NCBI GenBank assembly: GCA_964242575.1
Contig: CAXTCN010000011.1
Coordinates: 1-64,000, forward strand
Length of the DNA: 64,000 nucleotides
Reading direction: 5' to 3'
Origin: JANPPS01 sp964242575
GTDB taxonomy: Bacteria; Pseudomonadota; Alphaproteobacteria; Acetobacterales; Acetobacteraceae
Made by a program: the position numbers and the translations under genes. Positions 18,090 through 27,669 of this stretch are shown piece after piece. A model generated the notes under the pieces. That model did no database searches, was not told the origin of the DNA, and saw only the letters and a program-made list of their open reading frames with translations. How positions within the stretch are numbered: position 1 is the first letter of the stretch; each line of letters opens with the position of its first letter.

Positions 18090-19802
18090 TCAAGCCCCAG
18101 CGAACTGCAACTCCGCAAGGCGTGCATAAAGCCCGCCTGCCCGCACCAGGTAGTCATGCGTGCCAATCCCCACCACCCGACCGCCATCCATGACGATGAT
18201 GCGGTCGGCCCGGCGCACGGTTGCTAGCCGGTGCGCGATCACGATCGTGGTGCGGCCCTCCGACAGCACCGACAGCGCACGCTGCACCGCCGCCTCGCTT
18301 TCGGCGTCGAGCGCGCTGGTGGCTTCGTCCAACAGCAGCACCGGGGCGTCGCGCAGGATGGCGCGGGCGATGGCGACGCGCTGCCGTTGGCCGCCGGACA
18401 GGCGGACGCCGCGCTCGCCGAGGAAGCTGTCGAAACCTTGCGGTAGGTCGTCCAGGAAATCGGCCGAGGCCGCGCGGGCGGCGGCGCGCACGTCGGCGTC
18501 GGAGGCGTCTGGGCGGCCATAGCGGATGTTGTCCCACACGTTGGCGCCGAAGATGACCGGGTCCTGCGACACGAGGCCGATGCGGGCGCGGAGCGCGGCC
18601 AGGTCGGCGTCGCGCACGTCCACCCCGTCCAGCAGCACCCGGCCGGCGTGCGGGTCGTAGAAGCGCAGCAAAAGCTGGAACACCGTGGTCTTGCCAGCGC
18701 CGCTCGGCCCGACCAGCGCCACGGTTTCGCCGGGCTCGACTGTCAGGGAGAAGCTGTCCAGCGCCGAGGTGTCTGGGCGGGAGGGGTAGCGGAAGCGCAC
18801 CGCCTCGAACGTGACCCGGCCGATGGCGGGCGGCAGCGGGACCGGGTGGGCCGGAGCCTGGATGTCCGGCATCTCGGACAGCAGCTCGGCGATGCGGTCC
18901 GCGGACCCGGCGGCGCGCTGCACCTCGCCCCACAGCTCGCTCATGGCGGTGACGCTGGTGGCGACCAGGATCGCGTAGAACACGAAGGCCGACAGCTCGC
19001 CGCCGGACATGCGGCCGTGCACGACCTCCAGCCCGCCGACCCAGAGGCTCAGGGTGATGGCGCCGAAACCGAGCACGATGACGGCCATAATCAGACCGGC
19101 GCGCACCCGGGCGCGGCGCAGCGCGGCGGCTATGCTGTCCTCGACCCGGTGCTTGAAGCGGACGCGGTCCACTGGCTCATGCGTGAAGGCCTGCACGGTG
19201 CGGAGCGCGTTCACGGTCTCCTCGGCATACGCGCCAAGGTCGGCGATGCGGTCCTGCGCGGCGCGCGACAGCTTGCGTTCCCGCCGGCCGAACAGGACCA
19301 GCGGCACCACGACCAGCGGCACGACGGCGATCACCAGCAGCGCGAGCTTCGGGCTGGTGACCACCAGCATGACCAGCGCGCCCAAGGTCAGCATGGCGCT
19401 GCGCAGCCACTGCGACACCGCGGAGCCGACCAGGCCCTGAAGCTGCGAAGTGTCGTTGGTCAGCCGGGTCAGCACGTCGCCGGTGCGCATGGTCTCAAAG
19501 AACGTGGGCGGCTGGCGCAGCACTTGGGAGAACAGGGCGGCGCGCAGGTCGGCCGCCACGCGCTCGCCCAGCCAGGACATGAGGTAGAACCGCGCCCCGG
19601 TGAACAGGCCGAGCGCCAGCACCACGGCGGCCATCGCCAGCGCGGCCTGGTTCAGTTGCCCCGCGTTGCCGGTGGCAAAGCCGTAGTCGATCAGTTGCCG
19701 CACCCCCTGCCCCAGCAGCAGCACCAGCCCGGCGGCGAGCGCCAGCGTGACCGCCGCGCCGATGGCCCGTCCTCGGTATGGACGCAGGAACGGCAGCAGC
19801 AC
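18090..19802 (-). CDS. ABC exporter, fused permease and ATPase (MsbA-like half-transporter)
   Basis: The 570-residue protein has an N-terminal six-helix export domain and a C-terminal ATPase. Visible are Walker A GPSGAGKTTVFQLL near residue 365, the Q-loop region GLVSQDPVIFG, the signature LSGGQRQRVAIARAIL, Walker B VLLLDEATSALD and the switch His in VIAHRLATV. Such half-transporters form homodimers exporting lipids, peptides or drugs; the substrate is unknown. The first usable start is a GTG at 19802. The frame is open further upstream, with residues NDTPKPRPNLSALR before it, but only a CTG near 19847 could initiate there. A phosphoesterase gene lies just upstream on the same strand. Confidence 0.9.
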   Translation of the reverse strand: MLLPFLRPYRGRAIGAAVTLALAAGLVLLLGQGVRQLIDYGFATGNAGQLNQAALAMAAVVLALGLFTGARFYLMSWLGERVAADLRAALFSQVLRQPPTFFETMRTGDVLTRLTNDTSQLQGLVGSAVSQWLRSAMLTLGALVMLVVTSPKLALLVIAVVPLVVVPLVLFGRRERKLSRAAQDRIADLGAYAEETVNALRTVQAFTHEPVDRVRFKHRVEDSIAAALRRARVRAGLIMAVIVLGFGAITLSLWVGGLEVVHGRMSGGELSAFVFYAILVATSVTAMSELWGEVQRAAGSADRIAELLSEMPDIQAPAHPVPLPPAIGRVTFEAVRFRYPSRPDTSALDSFSLTVEPGETVALVGPSGAGKTTVFQLLLRFYDPHAGRVLLDGVDVRDADLAALRARIGLVSQDPVIFGANVWDNIRYGRPDASDADVRAAARAASADFLDDLPQGFDSFLGERGVRLSGGQRQRVAIARAILRDAPVLLLDEATSALDAESEAAVQRALSVLSEGRTTIVIAHRLATVRRADRIIVMDGGRVVGIGTHDYLVRAGGLYARLAELQFAGA

Positions 19803-19843
19803 GCGGAGCGCGGACAGGTTTGGCCGTGGCTTGGGGGTGTCGT

Positions 19844-20332
19844 TCAGCGTCGTGGCTCCAAAAGCTCGGCCAGGGTCACGGGCCGGAAGTCGTGGACATC
19901 AACGCCCACGTCGAATTGCCGGGTCTGCGGACGCAGGCGGCCGTGGCTGTGGCCGTGCAGGTTGACCGCGCCCTTGGCCATGCCGCGCCAGGTGCGGAAG
20001 GCGTAGTGGCACAGGACCAGCGGCGTGCCGTCCACGTGCAGCTCCATATAGGGCGTGACGGACGCCCAGCCAGGCAGGCCGGTGACGGCGGCGGGATCGT
20101 TGTTGCCGGTGACCAGGTGCTTCGTGCCGTGCAGCCGGTCCAGCACGGTCCCAGGCGACGGGTGGCGGACGGCGAAGTCGCCCAGGTGCCATACGGTGTC
20201 CGCCGGGCCGACGGCCGCGTTCCATTTGGCGACCATAGCGTCGTCCATCTCGGCCGTGGTGGCGAATGGCCGGCGGTATAACGCTCGCGCGCCGCCGTGG
20301 CCGAAATGCGTATCGGCGGTGAAGAACTGCAT
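19844..20332 (-). CDS. Metallophosphoesterase family protein
   Basis: The 162-residue protein carries calcineurin-like phosphoesterase motifs. They are FTADTHFGHGG at the N terminus (D-x-H), VWHLGDFAVR (GD), VTGNND (GNxD), CHYAF, and NLHGHSHG (GHxH). These coordinate two metal ions. The small size is near that of YfcE-like phosphodiesterases. The start at 20332 gives MQFFTADTHFGH; an ATG at 20359 would overlap the divergent gene. The stop lies 41 bases before the ABC gene's GTG, so the two may be co-transcribed. Substrate is not deducible. Confidence 0.87.
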   Translation of the reverse strand: MQFFTADTHFGHGGARALYRRPFATTAEMDDAMVAKWNAAVGPADTVWHLGDFAVRHPSPGTVLDRLHGTKHLVTGNNDPAAVTGLPGWASVTPYMELHVDGTPLVLCHYAFRTWRGMAKGAVNLHGHSHGRLRPQTRQFDVGVDVHDFRPVTLAELLEPRR

Positions 20333-20352
20333 GCCCAGCCCATTTGTGCGCC

Positions 20353-21180
20353 ATGACAACGCACGGAAGGCGGGCGGTGATCCCGCATGTGGATGATCTT
20401 GGCGCGACGCATGGCGCGAACGCGGCGTTCCTGGATCTGGCCCGGCGCGGCCTGGTGACGTGCGGCAGCGTCATGGTGCCGGGTCCGTGGTTCCCGGAGA
20501 TCGCCGACGCTGACCCGGCGCTTGACCTCGGCATCCATCTCACGCTCACCAGCGAGTGGGTGGGGTGCCGGTGGGCGCCCATTTCGACCACCAGCCGCGC
20601 ATCCGGCCTGATTGACGGCGACGGATACTTTTGGCCGGACGTGGCGAGCTTGCGCCGCCATCTGGTGCCTGAAGCCGCGGAGGCGGAGCTGCGGGCGCAG
20701 ATCGAGCGGGCGCTCGCCCGTGGAATGCAGCCCACGCACATTGACGCGCACATGGCGGCGGCCATGCTGCCGGAGCTGTTGGACGCGCATGTGCGGCTCG
20801 GGCGGGAGTACGGGCTGTGGCCGGTGCTGCCGCGCTCCATTACTTGGGCGCCGGACATTGTAGCCTACCGGGATGCGGTGGCGGCATTGGACCGGGCGGG
20901 CGCGCCAGTGGTGGACCATTGCCGCGGCACGCTGGCCGTGGAGCGGGACGCGCTGGCGCCGGGCTGGCGGGACATGGTTGCCGCCCTGCCGCCCGGGGTG
21001 ACGCATCTGGCGTTGCACGCCACCCAACCGGGCGAGTTCGCGGCCGTGGCGCCCGGCCATGCGGCATGGCGGTTCAACGAGCATGCCTTCCTGGCCGGCG
21101 GCGGCCTGCGTGACCTGTGCGAGGCGGCAGGGATCGAAGTCCTGGGCTGCCGTGAGTTCCACAGGGCGTGGAAAGGCTGA
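20353..21180 (+). CDS. ChbG/YdjC-family carbohydrate deacetylase-like protein
   Basis: This 275-residue product matches the YdjC/ChbG group of metal-dependent deacetylases that remove acetyl groups from chito-oligosaccharides or hopanoid and lipid sugars. Key segments are IPHVDDLGATHGAN, with the metal-binding Asp and His, GIHLTLTSEW near residue 60, and HIDAHMAAAM near 130. A late LALHATQPGEF segment fits the family. The ATG at 20353 lies only 20 bases from the divergent phosphoesterase start. The precise substrate is unknown. Confidence 0.85.
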   Translation: MTTHGRRAVIPHVDDLGATHGANAAFLDLARRGLVTCGSVMVPGPWFPEIADADPALDLGIHLTLTSEWVGCRWAPISTTSRASGLIDGDGYFWPDVASLRRHLVPEAAEAELRAQIERALARGMQPTHIDAHMAAAMLPELLDAHVRLGREYGLWPVLPRSITWAPDIVAYRDAVAALDRAGAPVVDHCRGTLAVERDALAPGWRDMVAALPPGVTHLALHATQPGEFAAVAPGHAAWRFNEHAFLAGGGLRDLCEAAGIEVLGCREFHRAWKG

Positions 21181-21222
21181 ACGCGGTTGCCTCGGCGGCG
21201 TTGAGCCGGGCTGGAGGACTAC

Positions 21223-21549
21223 ATGGCACAGATTGAACGGTATCTAACCCCGGCGCTCGGGGCCGCATTCGCGGTGGCGGGCGCGGACAAGATCATTGGC
21301 AACCGCGGCTATGCCCGCATGTTCCGGCACCTCGGCTGGTCACGCGGCGGCATGCGCGCGGTGGCGCTCGCGGAGGTGGTGGGCGGGGCGATGCTGGGCG
21401 CGCGCAGCACGCGGCGGCTGGGCGGCGCGGTGCTGTCCGCCACCTCGGCGGCGGTGCTGGCGAGCGAGGTGCGGCACGGCGACGGCAAGCTGGCTGGGCC
21501 GCGGGCGTTGCTGATGCTGGCCGCGCTGATCGTAACCGCCCGGGGCTAA
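21223..21549 (+). CDS. DoxX-like small membrane protein
   Basis: The 108-residue product has about four hydrophobic segments and begins MAQIERYLTPALGAAFAVAG, resembling the DoxX/DoxX-like family of inner-membrane proteins. No catalytic motif is seen. GGAGG lies seven bases before the ATG. The stop codon, TAA, coincides with the outer arm of the double-hairpin repeat copy 2 (CTAAGCAG), so the repeat directly separates this gene from the convergent thiolase. Confidence 0.65.
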   Translation: MAQIERYLTPALGAAFAVAGADKIIGNRGYARMFRHLGWSRGGMRAVALAEVVGGAMLGARSTRRLGGAVLSATSAAVLASEVRHGDGKLAGPRALLMLAALIVTARG

Positions 21550-21648
21550 GCAGCCCTCTGCGGCTTGGAACACGGATGTGTTCAGGCTGCAGAGGGCTGC
21601 TTAGCTCTTTATCTGTATCTGTGCGCAAACTTTTAGAGGTTTGCTTAG
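21546..21648 (-). repeat. Double-hairpin repeat element, copy 2
   Basis: This is the reverse-oriented sibling of 1061-1160. On the minus strand it opens CTAAGCAAACC at the thiolase stop codon. It forms the small stem GCAAAC/GTTTGC (21625-21630 with 21639-21644), then the large hairpin with outer arms CTAAGCAGCCCTCTGC (21546-21561) and its exact complement (21589-21604). Inner bases GAACAC/GTGTTC extend the stem with a bulge. The arm interior differs from copy 1 but stays complementary. It lies between two convergent genes and could terminate both. Confidence 0.8.
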
Positions 21649-22847
21649 GCCCGCTCGATCAGCGCGGCGATGCCTTGGCCGACGCCGATGCACATAGCCA
21701 CGATCGCGCGCTGCCCGCCCAGGGTGTCAAGCGCGTTCACCGCCGTCATCGCCAGCCGCGCCCCGCTGGCGCCCAGCGGATGGCCGAGAGCGATGGCGCC
21801 GCCGTGCGGGTTCACCCGAGGGTCGTCGTCGGCCAGGCCAAGCTGCCGCAGCACCGCGATGCCTTGCGACGCGAACGCCTCGTTCAGCTCGATGACGTCG
21901 ATGTCGGACAGGCGCAGCCCGGTGCGGTCCAGCAGCTTCTGCACCGCCGGCGCCGGGCCGATTCCCATGATGCGCGGCTCCACCCCGGCCGTCGCCATCG
22001 CCACCACGCGGGCGCGGGGCACGAGGCCATGGCGCTGGGCCGCGTCGGCGCTGGCGAGCATCAGCATGGCCGCGCCGTCGTTCACGCCGGACGCGTTGCC
22101 GGCGGTGACGGTGCCGGGGGTGCGGAACGGCGTCTTGAGCTTGGCCAGCGTCTCCAGCGTGGTGTCGTGCCGCGGGTGCTCGTCCTGGTCCACCACCGTG
22201 TCGCCGCGGCGGCCCTTCAGCGTGACGGGCGCGATCTCGCGGGTAAAAAATCCGCTGTCCTGGGCCGCCTTGGCCTTCTGCTGGCTGCGCAGCGCGAAGG
22301 CGTCCTGGTCGGCGCGGGTGACCTGGAACTGCTCGGCCACGTTCTCGGCGGTCTCCGGCATGCTGTCGGTGCCGTAAGCCGCCTTCATCAGCCCGTTCAC
22401 GAAGCGCCAGCCGATGGTGGTGTCGTACATCTCCGCCTGCCGCGCGAACGCCTCGGTGGCCTTGGGAATCACGAACGGCGCGCGCGTCATGCTTTCCACG
22501 CCACCGGCCAGCAACAGGCTGGCCTCGCCGGAACGGATGGCGCGGGCGGCGGTGCCAACGGCGTCAAGGCCGGAGCCGCACAGCCGGTTGATGGTGCTGC
22601 CCGGCACGCTGGTGGGCAAGCCGGCCAGCAGGCTCGCCATGCGGGCCACGTTGCGATTGTCTTCGCCGGCCTGGTTGGCGCAGCCCATGTAGCAGTCGTC
22701 CAGCGCGCCCCAGTCCACGCTGTGGTTGCGGTCACGCAGCACGCGGATAGGGTGCGCCGCCAGGTCATCAGTGCGCACGTCTTTGAGCGCCCCGGCGTAA
22801 CGGCCAATCGGCGTGCGGGCGTAGTCGCAGATGTAGGCGTGTTCCAT
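21645..22847 (-). CDS. Acetyl-CoA acyltransferase, 3-oxoadipyl-CoA thiolase-like
   Basis: The 400-residue thiolase breaks 3-oxoacyl-CoA with CoA. The nucleophilic Cys is in NRLCGSGLDAVG near residue 90, the second site is GGAIALGHPLGASGARL near 345, and the late Cys is in IVAMCIGVGQG. The N terminus EHAYICDYARTPIGRYAGAL and the overall length resemble PcaF, the beta-ketoadipate pathway thiolase, but general beta-oxidation thiolases are close. The ATG at 22847 was chosen because upstream in-frame sequence does not look coding. Divergent from the SDR gene, with a 133-base gap. Confidence 0.88.
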   Translation of the reverse strand: MEHAYICDYARTPIGRYAGALKDVRTDDLAAHPIRVLRDRNHSVDWGALDDCYMGCANQAGEDNRNVARMASLLAGLPTSVPGSTINRLCGSGLDAVGTAARAIRSGEASLLLAGGVESMTRAPFVIPKATEAFARQAEMYDTTIGWRFVNGLMKAAYGTDSMPETAENVAEQFQVTRADQDAFALRSQQKAKAAQDSGFFTREIAPVTLKGRRGDTVVDQDEHPRHDTTLETLAKLKTPFRTPGTVTAGNASGVNDGAAMLMLASADAAQRHGLVPRARVVAMATAGVEPRIMGIGPAPAVQKLLDRTGLRLSDIDVIELNEAFASQGIAVLRQLGLADDDPRVNPHGGAIALGHPLGASGARLAMTAVNALDTLGGQRAIVAMCIGVGQGIAALIERA

Positions 22848-22980
22848 GGCGCGTCCCCCTCCGTTCCGCCCAAACTTCAGCGAGCCAGAGGTAATCGGGT
22901 GATACGGCGCCGGCAATGGTCCGGCTGGACGTGCTGCGGCATGCAATCCATCATGGCCGCCCTCAGCTTGGAGCAAGCCA

Positions 22981-23730
22981 ATGACGTTCGACCTTACGGG
23001 TCATGTGGCGGTGGTGACCGGCGGCGGGCGCGGGCTGGGCCGGGCAATCGCCGAGGGATTGGCGAAGCACGGCGCGAAACTGGTGCTGTGCGGGCGGAAC
23101 GCGGGCACGCTGGCCGCCGCCGCGGAGGCAATTGGGCCGGACGTGCTGACGGTGGCGGCGGACGTGTCGCAGGAGGCGGACGTGCTGGCGGTGCGGGACG
23201 CGGCGCTGGAGCGGTTCGGCGCGGTGCACGTGTTGGTGAACAACGCCGGCGTGAACCCAATCTACGCCGGGATCGAGCGCACCAGCCTGGCGGAGTGGCA
23301 GCACATCCTGGACGTGAACCTCACGGGCACGTTCCTGTGCTGCAAGCACATCGGCGGCCTTATGGCGGAGGCTGGGCAGGGTTCGGTCATCACTATCAGC
23401 TCGGTGGCCGGGCACGTCGGGCTGCGGCGCTCGGTGCCATACTGCGCCACCAAGGGCGGGGTGGAGCTGCTGACGCGGGCGCTCGCGTTGGATTGGGCAC
23501 CGAAGGGCGTGCGGGTGAACTGCATTGCGCCGGGCTACTTCGAGACCGACCTCACGGCCGGTATGCGGGAGAACGAGGCGATGTCCTCGCGGCTGCTGGC
23601 GGCGACGCCGATGGGCCGGTTCGGGCGTGATCCGGACATCGTCGGCGCGGCGGTTTACTTGGCGAGTCCGGCCAGCGCCTACGTGACCGGCCAAAGCTTG
23701 CTGGTGGACGGCGGCTATACCGCCGCTTGA
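22981..23730 (+). CDS. Short-chain dehydrogenase/reductase
   Basis: A classical SDR of 249 residues. The nucleotide motif is VTGGGRGLGRAIAEG near residue 13, NNAG is near 86, and the catalytic triad is Ser in TISSVAGHVG plus Tyr and Lys in PYCATKGG near 155. The C terminus SLLVDGGYTAA is typical. It resembles gluconate 5-dehydrogenase and FabG-like reductases; substrate is unclear. GGAG precedes the ATG by about eight bases. It begins a forward series with the Gfo/Idh/MocA and acyl-CoA synthetase genes. Confidence 0.9.
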   Translation: MTFDLTGHVAVVTGGGRGLGRAIAEGLAKHGAKLVLCGRNAGTLAAAAEAIGPDVLTVAADVSQEADVLAVRDAALERFGAVHVLVNNAGVNPIYAGIERTSLAEWQHILDVNLTGTFLCCKHIGGLMAEAGQGSVITISSVAGHVGLRRSVPYCATKGGVELLTRALALDWAPKGVRVNCIAPGYFETDLTAGMRENEAMSSRLLAATPMGRFGRDPDIVGAAVYLASPASAYVTGQSLLVDGGYTAA

Positions 23731-23784
23731 CGGAACCTAATTGCCGCTGCCGCGCTGGGGTGCGGGCAACCAGCGGAGGCGGGC

Positions 23785-24897
23785 ATGGCGGTGAAGGTCG
23801 AGGGACGCAAGGTGAGGTATGCCGTGGTCGGCGGCGGCTGGATCAGCCAGGCCGCGTTCATGCCCGGCGTCAAGCACACCGGCAACTCGGAAATGACCGC
23901 GCTGGTGACCGGCGACCCGGCCAAGGCGGAGGGGCTGGGCCGCCGCTACGGCATCGAGCGGACCTACCACTACGACGCCTGGCGCGCGGCCATCGAGACC
24001 GGCGGGTTCGACGCGGTATACATGGCGCTGCCGAACTGGATGCACCGGGAGTACACGGTCCCCGCGCTAGAGGCCGGGCTGCACGTCTTGCTGGAAAAGC
24101 CGATGGCGACCAGCGAGGAAGACTGCCGCGCTATCCAGGCCGCGGCCGACAAGTCCGGCGCGAAGCTGATGATCGCCTACCGCCTGCACTTCGAGCCCGC
24201 GACGCTTGAGGCGCTGCGGTTGGTGCGAGGGCAGCACTTAGGCCATGTGCGGCTGTTCACCTCCACCTTCACGCAAAAGGTGTCGCCGCATAACCACCGG
24301 GCGCAGCATGGCTTTTGGGCCGGGCCGGTGGCGGACATGGGGCCGTATCCGATCAACGCCGCCCGCATGGTGTTCGGCGCCGAGCCGGTTGAGGTCATGG
24401 CCTGGGGCCAGCGCCACAAGGAGTTGCACTTCGACTTCGACGATACGGTATCCATCATGCTGCGCTTCCCCGGGGACCGCATGGCGCAGTTCACCGTGGC
24501 GTACGGCCTCAACGCCATCAGCGAGTACCGCATCGTCGGCACCGACGCGGACCTGCTGGTGAACCCGGCTTTCGGCTTTCCCGCACCGCTCAAGCACCAG
24601 CTTCGGGTAGGCGACACCAAGACGCCGCGCGAGTTCCCGGCGGTGGACCAGTTCGGCGGCGAGACGCAGTACTTTTCCAACTGCATCCTGAACGACATCG
24701 AACCGGAGCCGGACGGCGAGGAAGGCTTGTTGGACGTGCGCGTGGTGGCGGCGATTGGCCGCGCGCTGGAAACCGGCCGGCCGCAGGAGCTGCCGCCGCA
24801 TACCCGGGCCAAGTCGCCGTTGCTGACGCAGGCGACCGACCTTCCGCCCATTACGCCGCCGCCGTTCATCAACGCGTCGGAGCCGTCCAAGGGCTGA
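23785..24897 (+). CDS. Gfo/Idh/MocA-family oxidoreductase
   Basis: This 370-residue protein has an N-terminal Rossmann domain (RYAVVGGGWISQAAFMPG) and the EKPMA segment near residue 108 with the conserved Lys. A following C-terminal domain contains GPVADMGPYPINAARMVFG and FDDTVSIMLRFPG. Family members oxidise or isomerise sugars and related compounds with NAD(P). It follows the SDR gene after 54 bases and could act in the same sugar or sugar-acid pathway. A short Pro-rich C-terminal tail is present. The substrate is unknown. Confidence 0.88.
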   Translation: MAVKVEGRKVRYAVVGGGWISQAAFMPGVKHTGNSEMTALVTGDPAKAEGLGRRYGIERTYHYDAWRAAIETGGFDAVYMALPNWMHREYTVPALEAGLHVLLEKPMATSEEDCRAIQAAADKSGAKLMIAYRLHFEPATLEALRLVRGQHLGHVRLFTSTFTQKVSPHNHRAQHGFWAGPVADMGPYPINAARMVFGAEPVEVMAWGQRHKELHFDFDDTVSIMLRFPGDRMAQFTVAYGLNAISEYRIVGTDADLLVNPAFGFPAPLKHQLRVGDTKTPREFPAVDQFGGETQYFSNCILNDIEPEPDGEEGLLDVRVVAAIGRALETGRPQELPPHTRAKSPLLTQATDLPPITPPPFINASEPSKG

Positions 24898-24962
24898 CGC
24901 CGCGCCAGCTTGTGACCAGTTGGGCGTGAGCCGTATGGTCTGGCAACCATAAGGGAAACGCC

Positions 24963-26630
<1,668 letters not shown>

Positions 26631-27593
26631 TTACGGCACCAAGTTGGGCGGCTTCCGCCCCGCTAGCACGGCGTCGATGCCATCCAGCACGATGTGGCCC
26701 ATCGCGTCCCGCGTGCCGGTCGTGGCGCTGCCGAGGTGCGGCAGCAGCACGACGGCCTCCAGCGCCAGCAGCGCCGGGTCAACCCGCGGCTCGTTGTTGT
26801 AAACGTCCAGCCCGGCCGCCGCGACCTGTCCGGACTTGATGGCGGCCACCAATGCCGCGTCGTCGATCAGGGTGCCGCGGGCGGCGTTGGCGATGACTGC
26901 GCCGTGCGGCAGGCGGGCGATGCGGTCGGCGTTCAGCCAGTGCCGGGTGTTCTCGCCGCCGGGCGCGTGCAGCGACAGCACGTCGCACACCGGCAGGAAT
27001 GTGTCGTCGCTGTCGTGGAAGGTCGCGCCCTCCTCCAGCTCGGGGGCCAAGCGCTGCTGGTCGCGGTAGTGCACCGCCATGCCGAAACCGCGCGCCATTC
27101 GCGCCAGCTCGCGGCCGATGCGACCCATGCCGAACACGCCGAGCCGGCGGCCGGACACGCCGGTGCCCAGCAGTTGCGTCGGCGCCCAGCCGTTCCACTG
27201 GTCCGAGCGGACCAGGCGCTCGCCCTCACCTGCCCGGCGCGCGGCGGCCAGGATCAGCAGCATGGCGCACTCCGCGGTGGCGACCGACAGCACGTCGGGC
27301 GTGTTCACCACTGGAAGCCCCCGCGCGCGGGCGGCCGCCATGTCGATGTGGTCAAAGCCGACGCTAAAGGTGCCGAGCACGCGCACGCTGTCCGGCAGTG
27401 CCTTGATGGTGGCCGCGTCAAGCTTTTCCGCCGGGCAGCACAGGACGGCGGCGGCGCCCTCGGCACGGGCCAGCACGTCGGCGCCGGTCACGGGCGTGTC
27501 GTCGGCGTTGAGCCTGGCGTCGTAGTCCCGTGCAGCACGGGCCTCGACGGCGGGCGGCAGGCGGCGGGTGACCAGCAGGACGGGTTTGCTCAT
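26631..27593 (-). CDS. D-2-hydroxyacid dehydrogenase (glyoxylate/hydroxypyruvate reductase-like)
   Basis: This 320-residue NAD(P)-dependent enzyme carries GVFGMGRIGRELARMARG, the Rossmann fold, near residue 155. The catalytic residues are Arg in NAARGTLIDD, Glu in YNNEPRVDP and His in LLPHLGSAT. Start MSKPVLLVTRRLPP at 27593 was chosen; the frame is open further upstream but that part is antisense to the hydantoinase gene. It overlaps nothing and ends directly after the convergent synthetase. Glyoxylate or hydroxypyruvate reduction is the most usual activity for this group, but that is inference. Confidence 0.9.
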   Translation of the reverse strand: MSKPVLLVTRRLPPAVEARAARDYDARLNADDTPVTGADVLARAEGAAAVLCCPAEKLDAATIKALPDSVRVLGTFSVGFDHIDMAAARARGLPVVNTPDVLSVATAECAMLLILAAARRAGEGERLVRSDQWNGWAPTQLLGTGVSGRRLGVFGMGRIGRELARMARGFGMAVHYRDQQRLAPELEEGATFHDSDDTFLPVCDVLSLHAPGGENTRHWLNADRIARLPHGAVIANAARGTLIDDAALVAAIKSGQVAAAGLDVYNNEPRVDPALLALEAVVLLPHLGSATTGTRDAMGHIVLDGIDAVLAGRKPPNLVP

Positions 27594-27669
27594 GCTCTCC
27601 GAGCTCCTTTGGGGCGGTCCAGTGTGGCCGGGCTTGTCCCGCCGCGAAAGGGGCCGCAGGCTAGCAGGC

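Noticed and set aside
21576..23630. A 684-codon forward open frame opposite the thiolase
   Set aside because: The thiolase active-site motifs are on the minus strand and the frame runs on through the SDR gene in the wrong frame.
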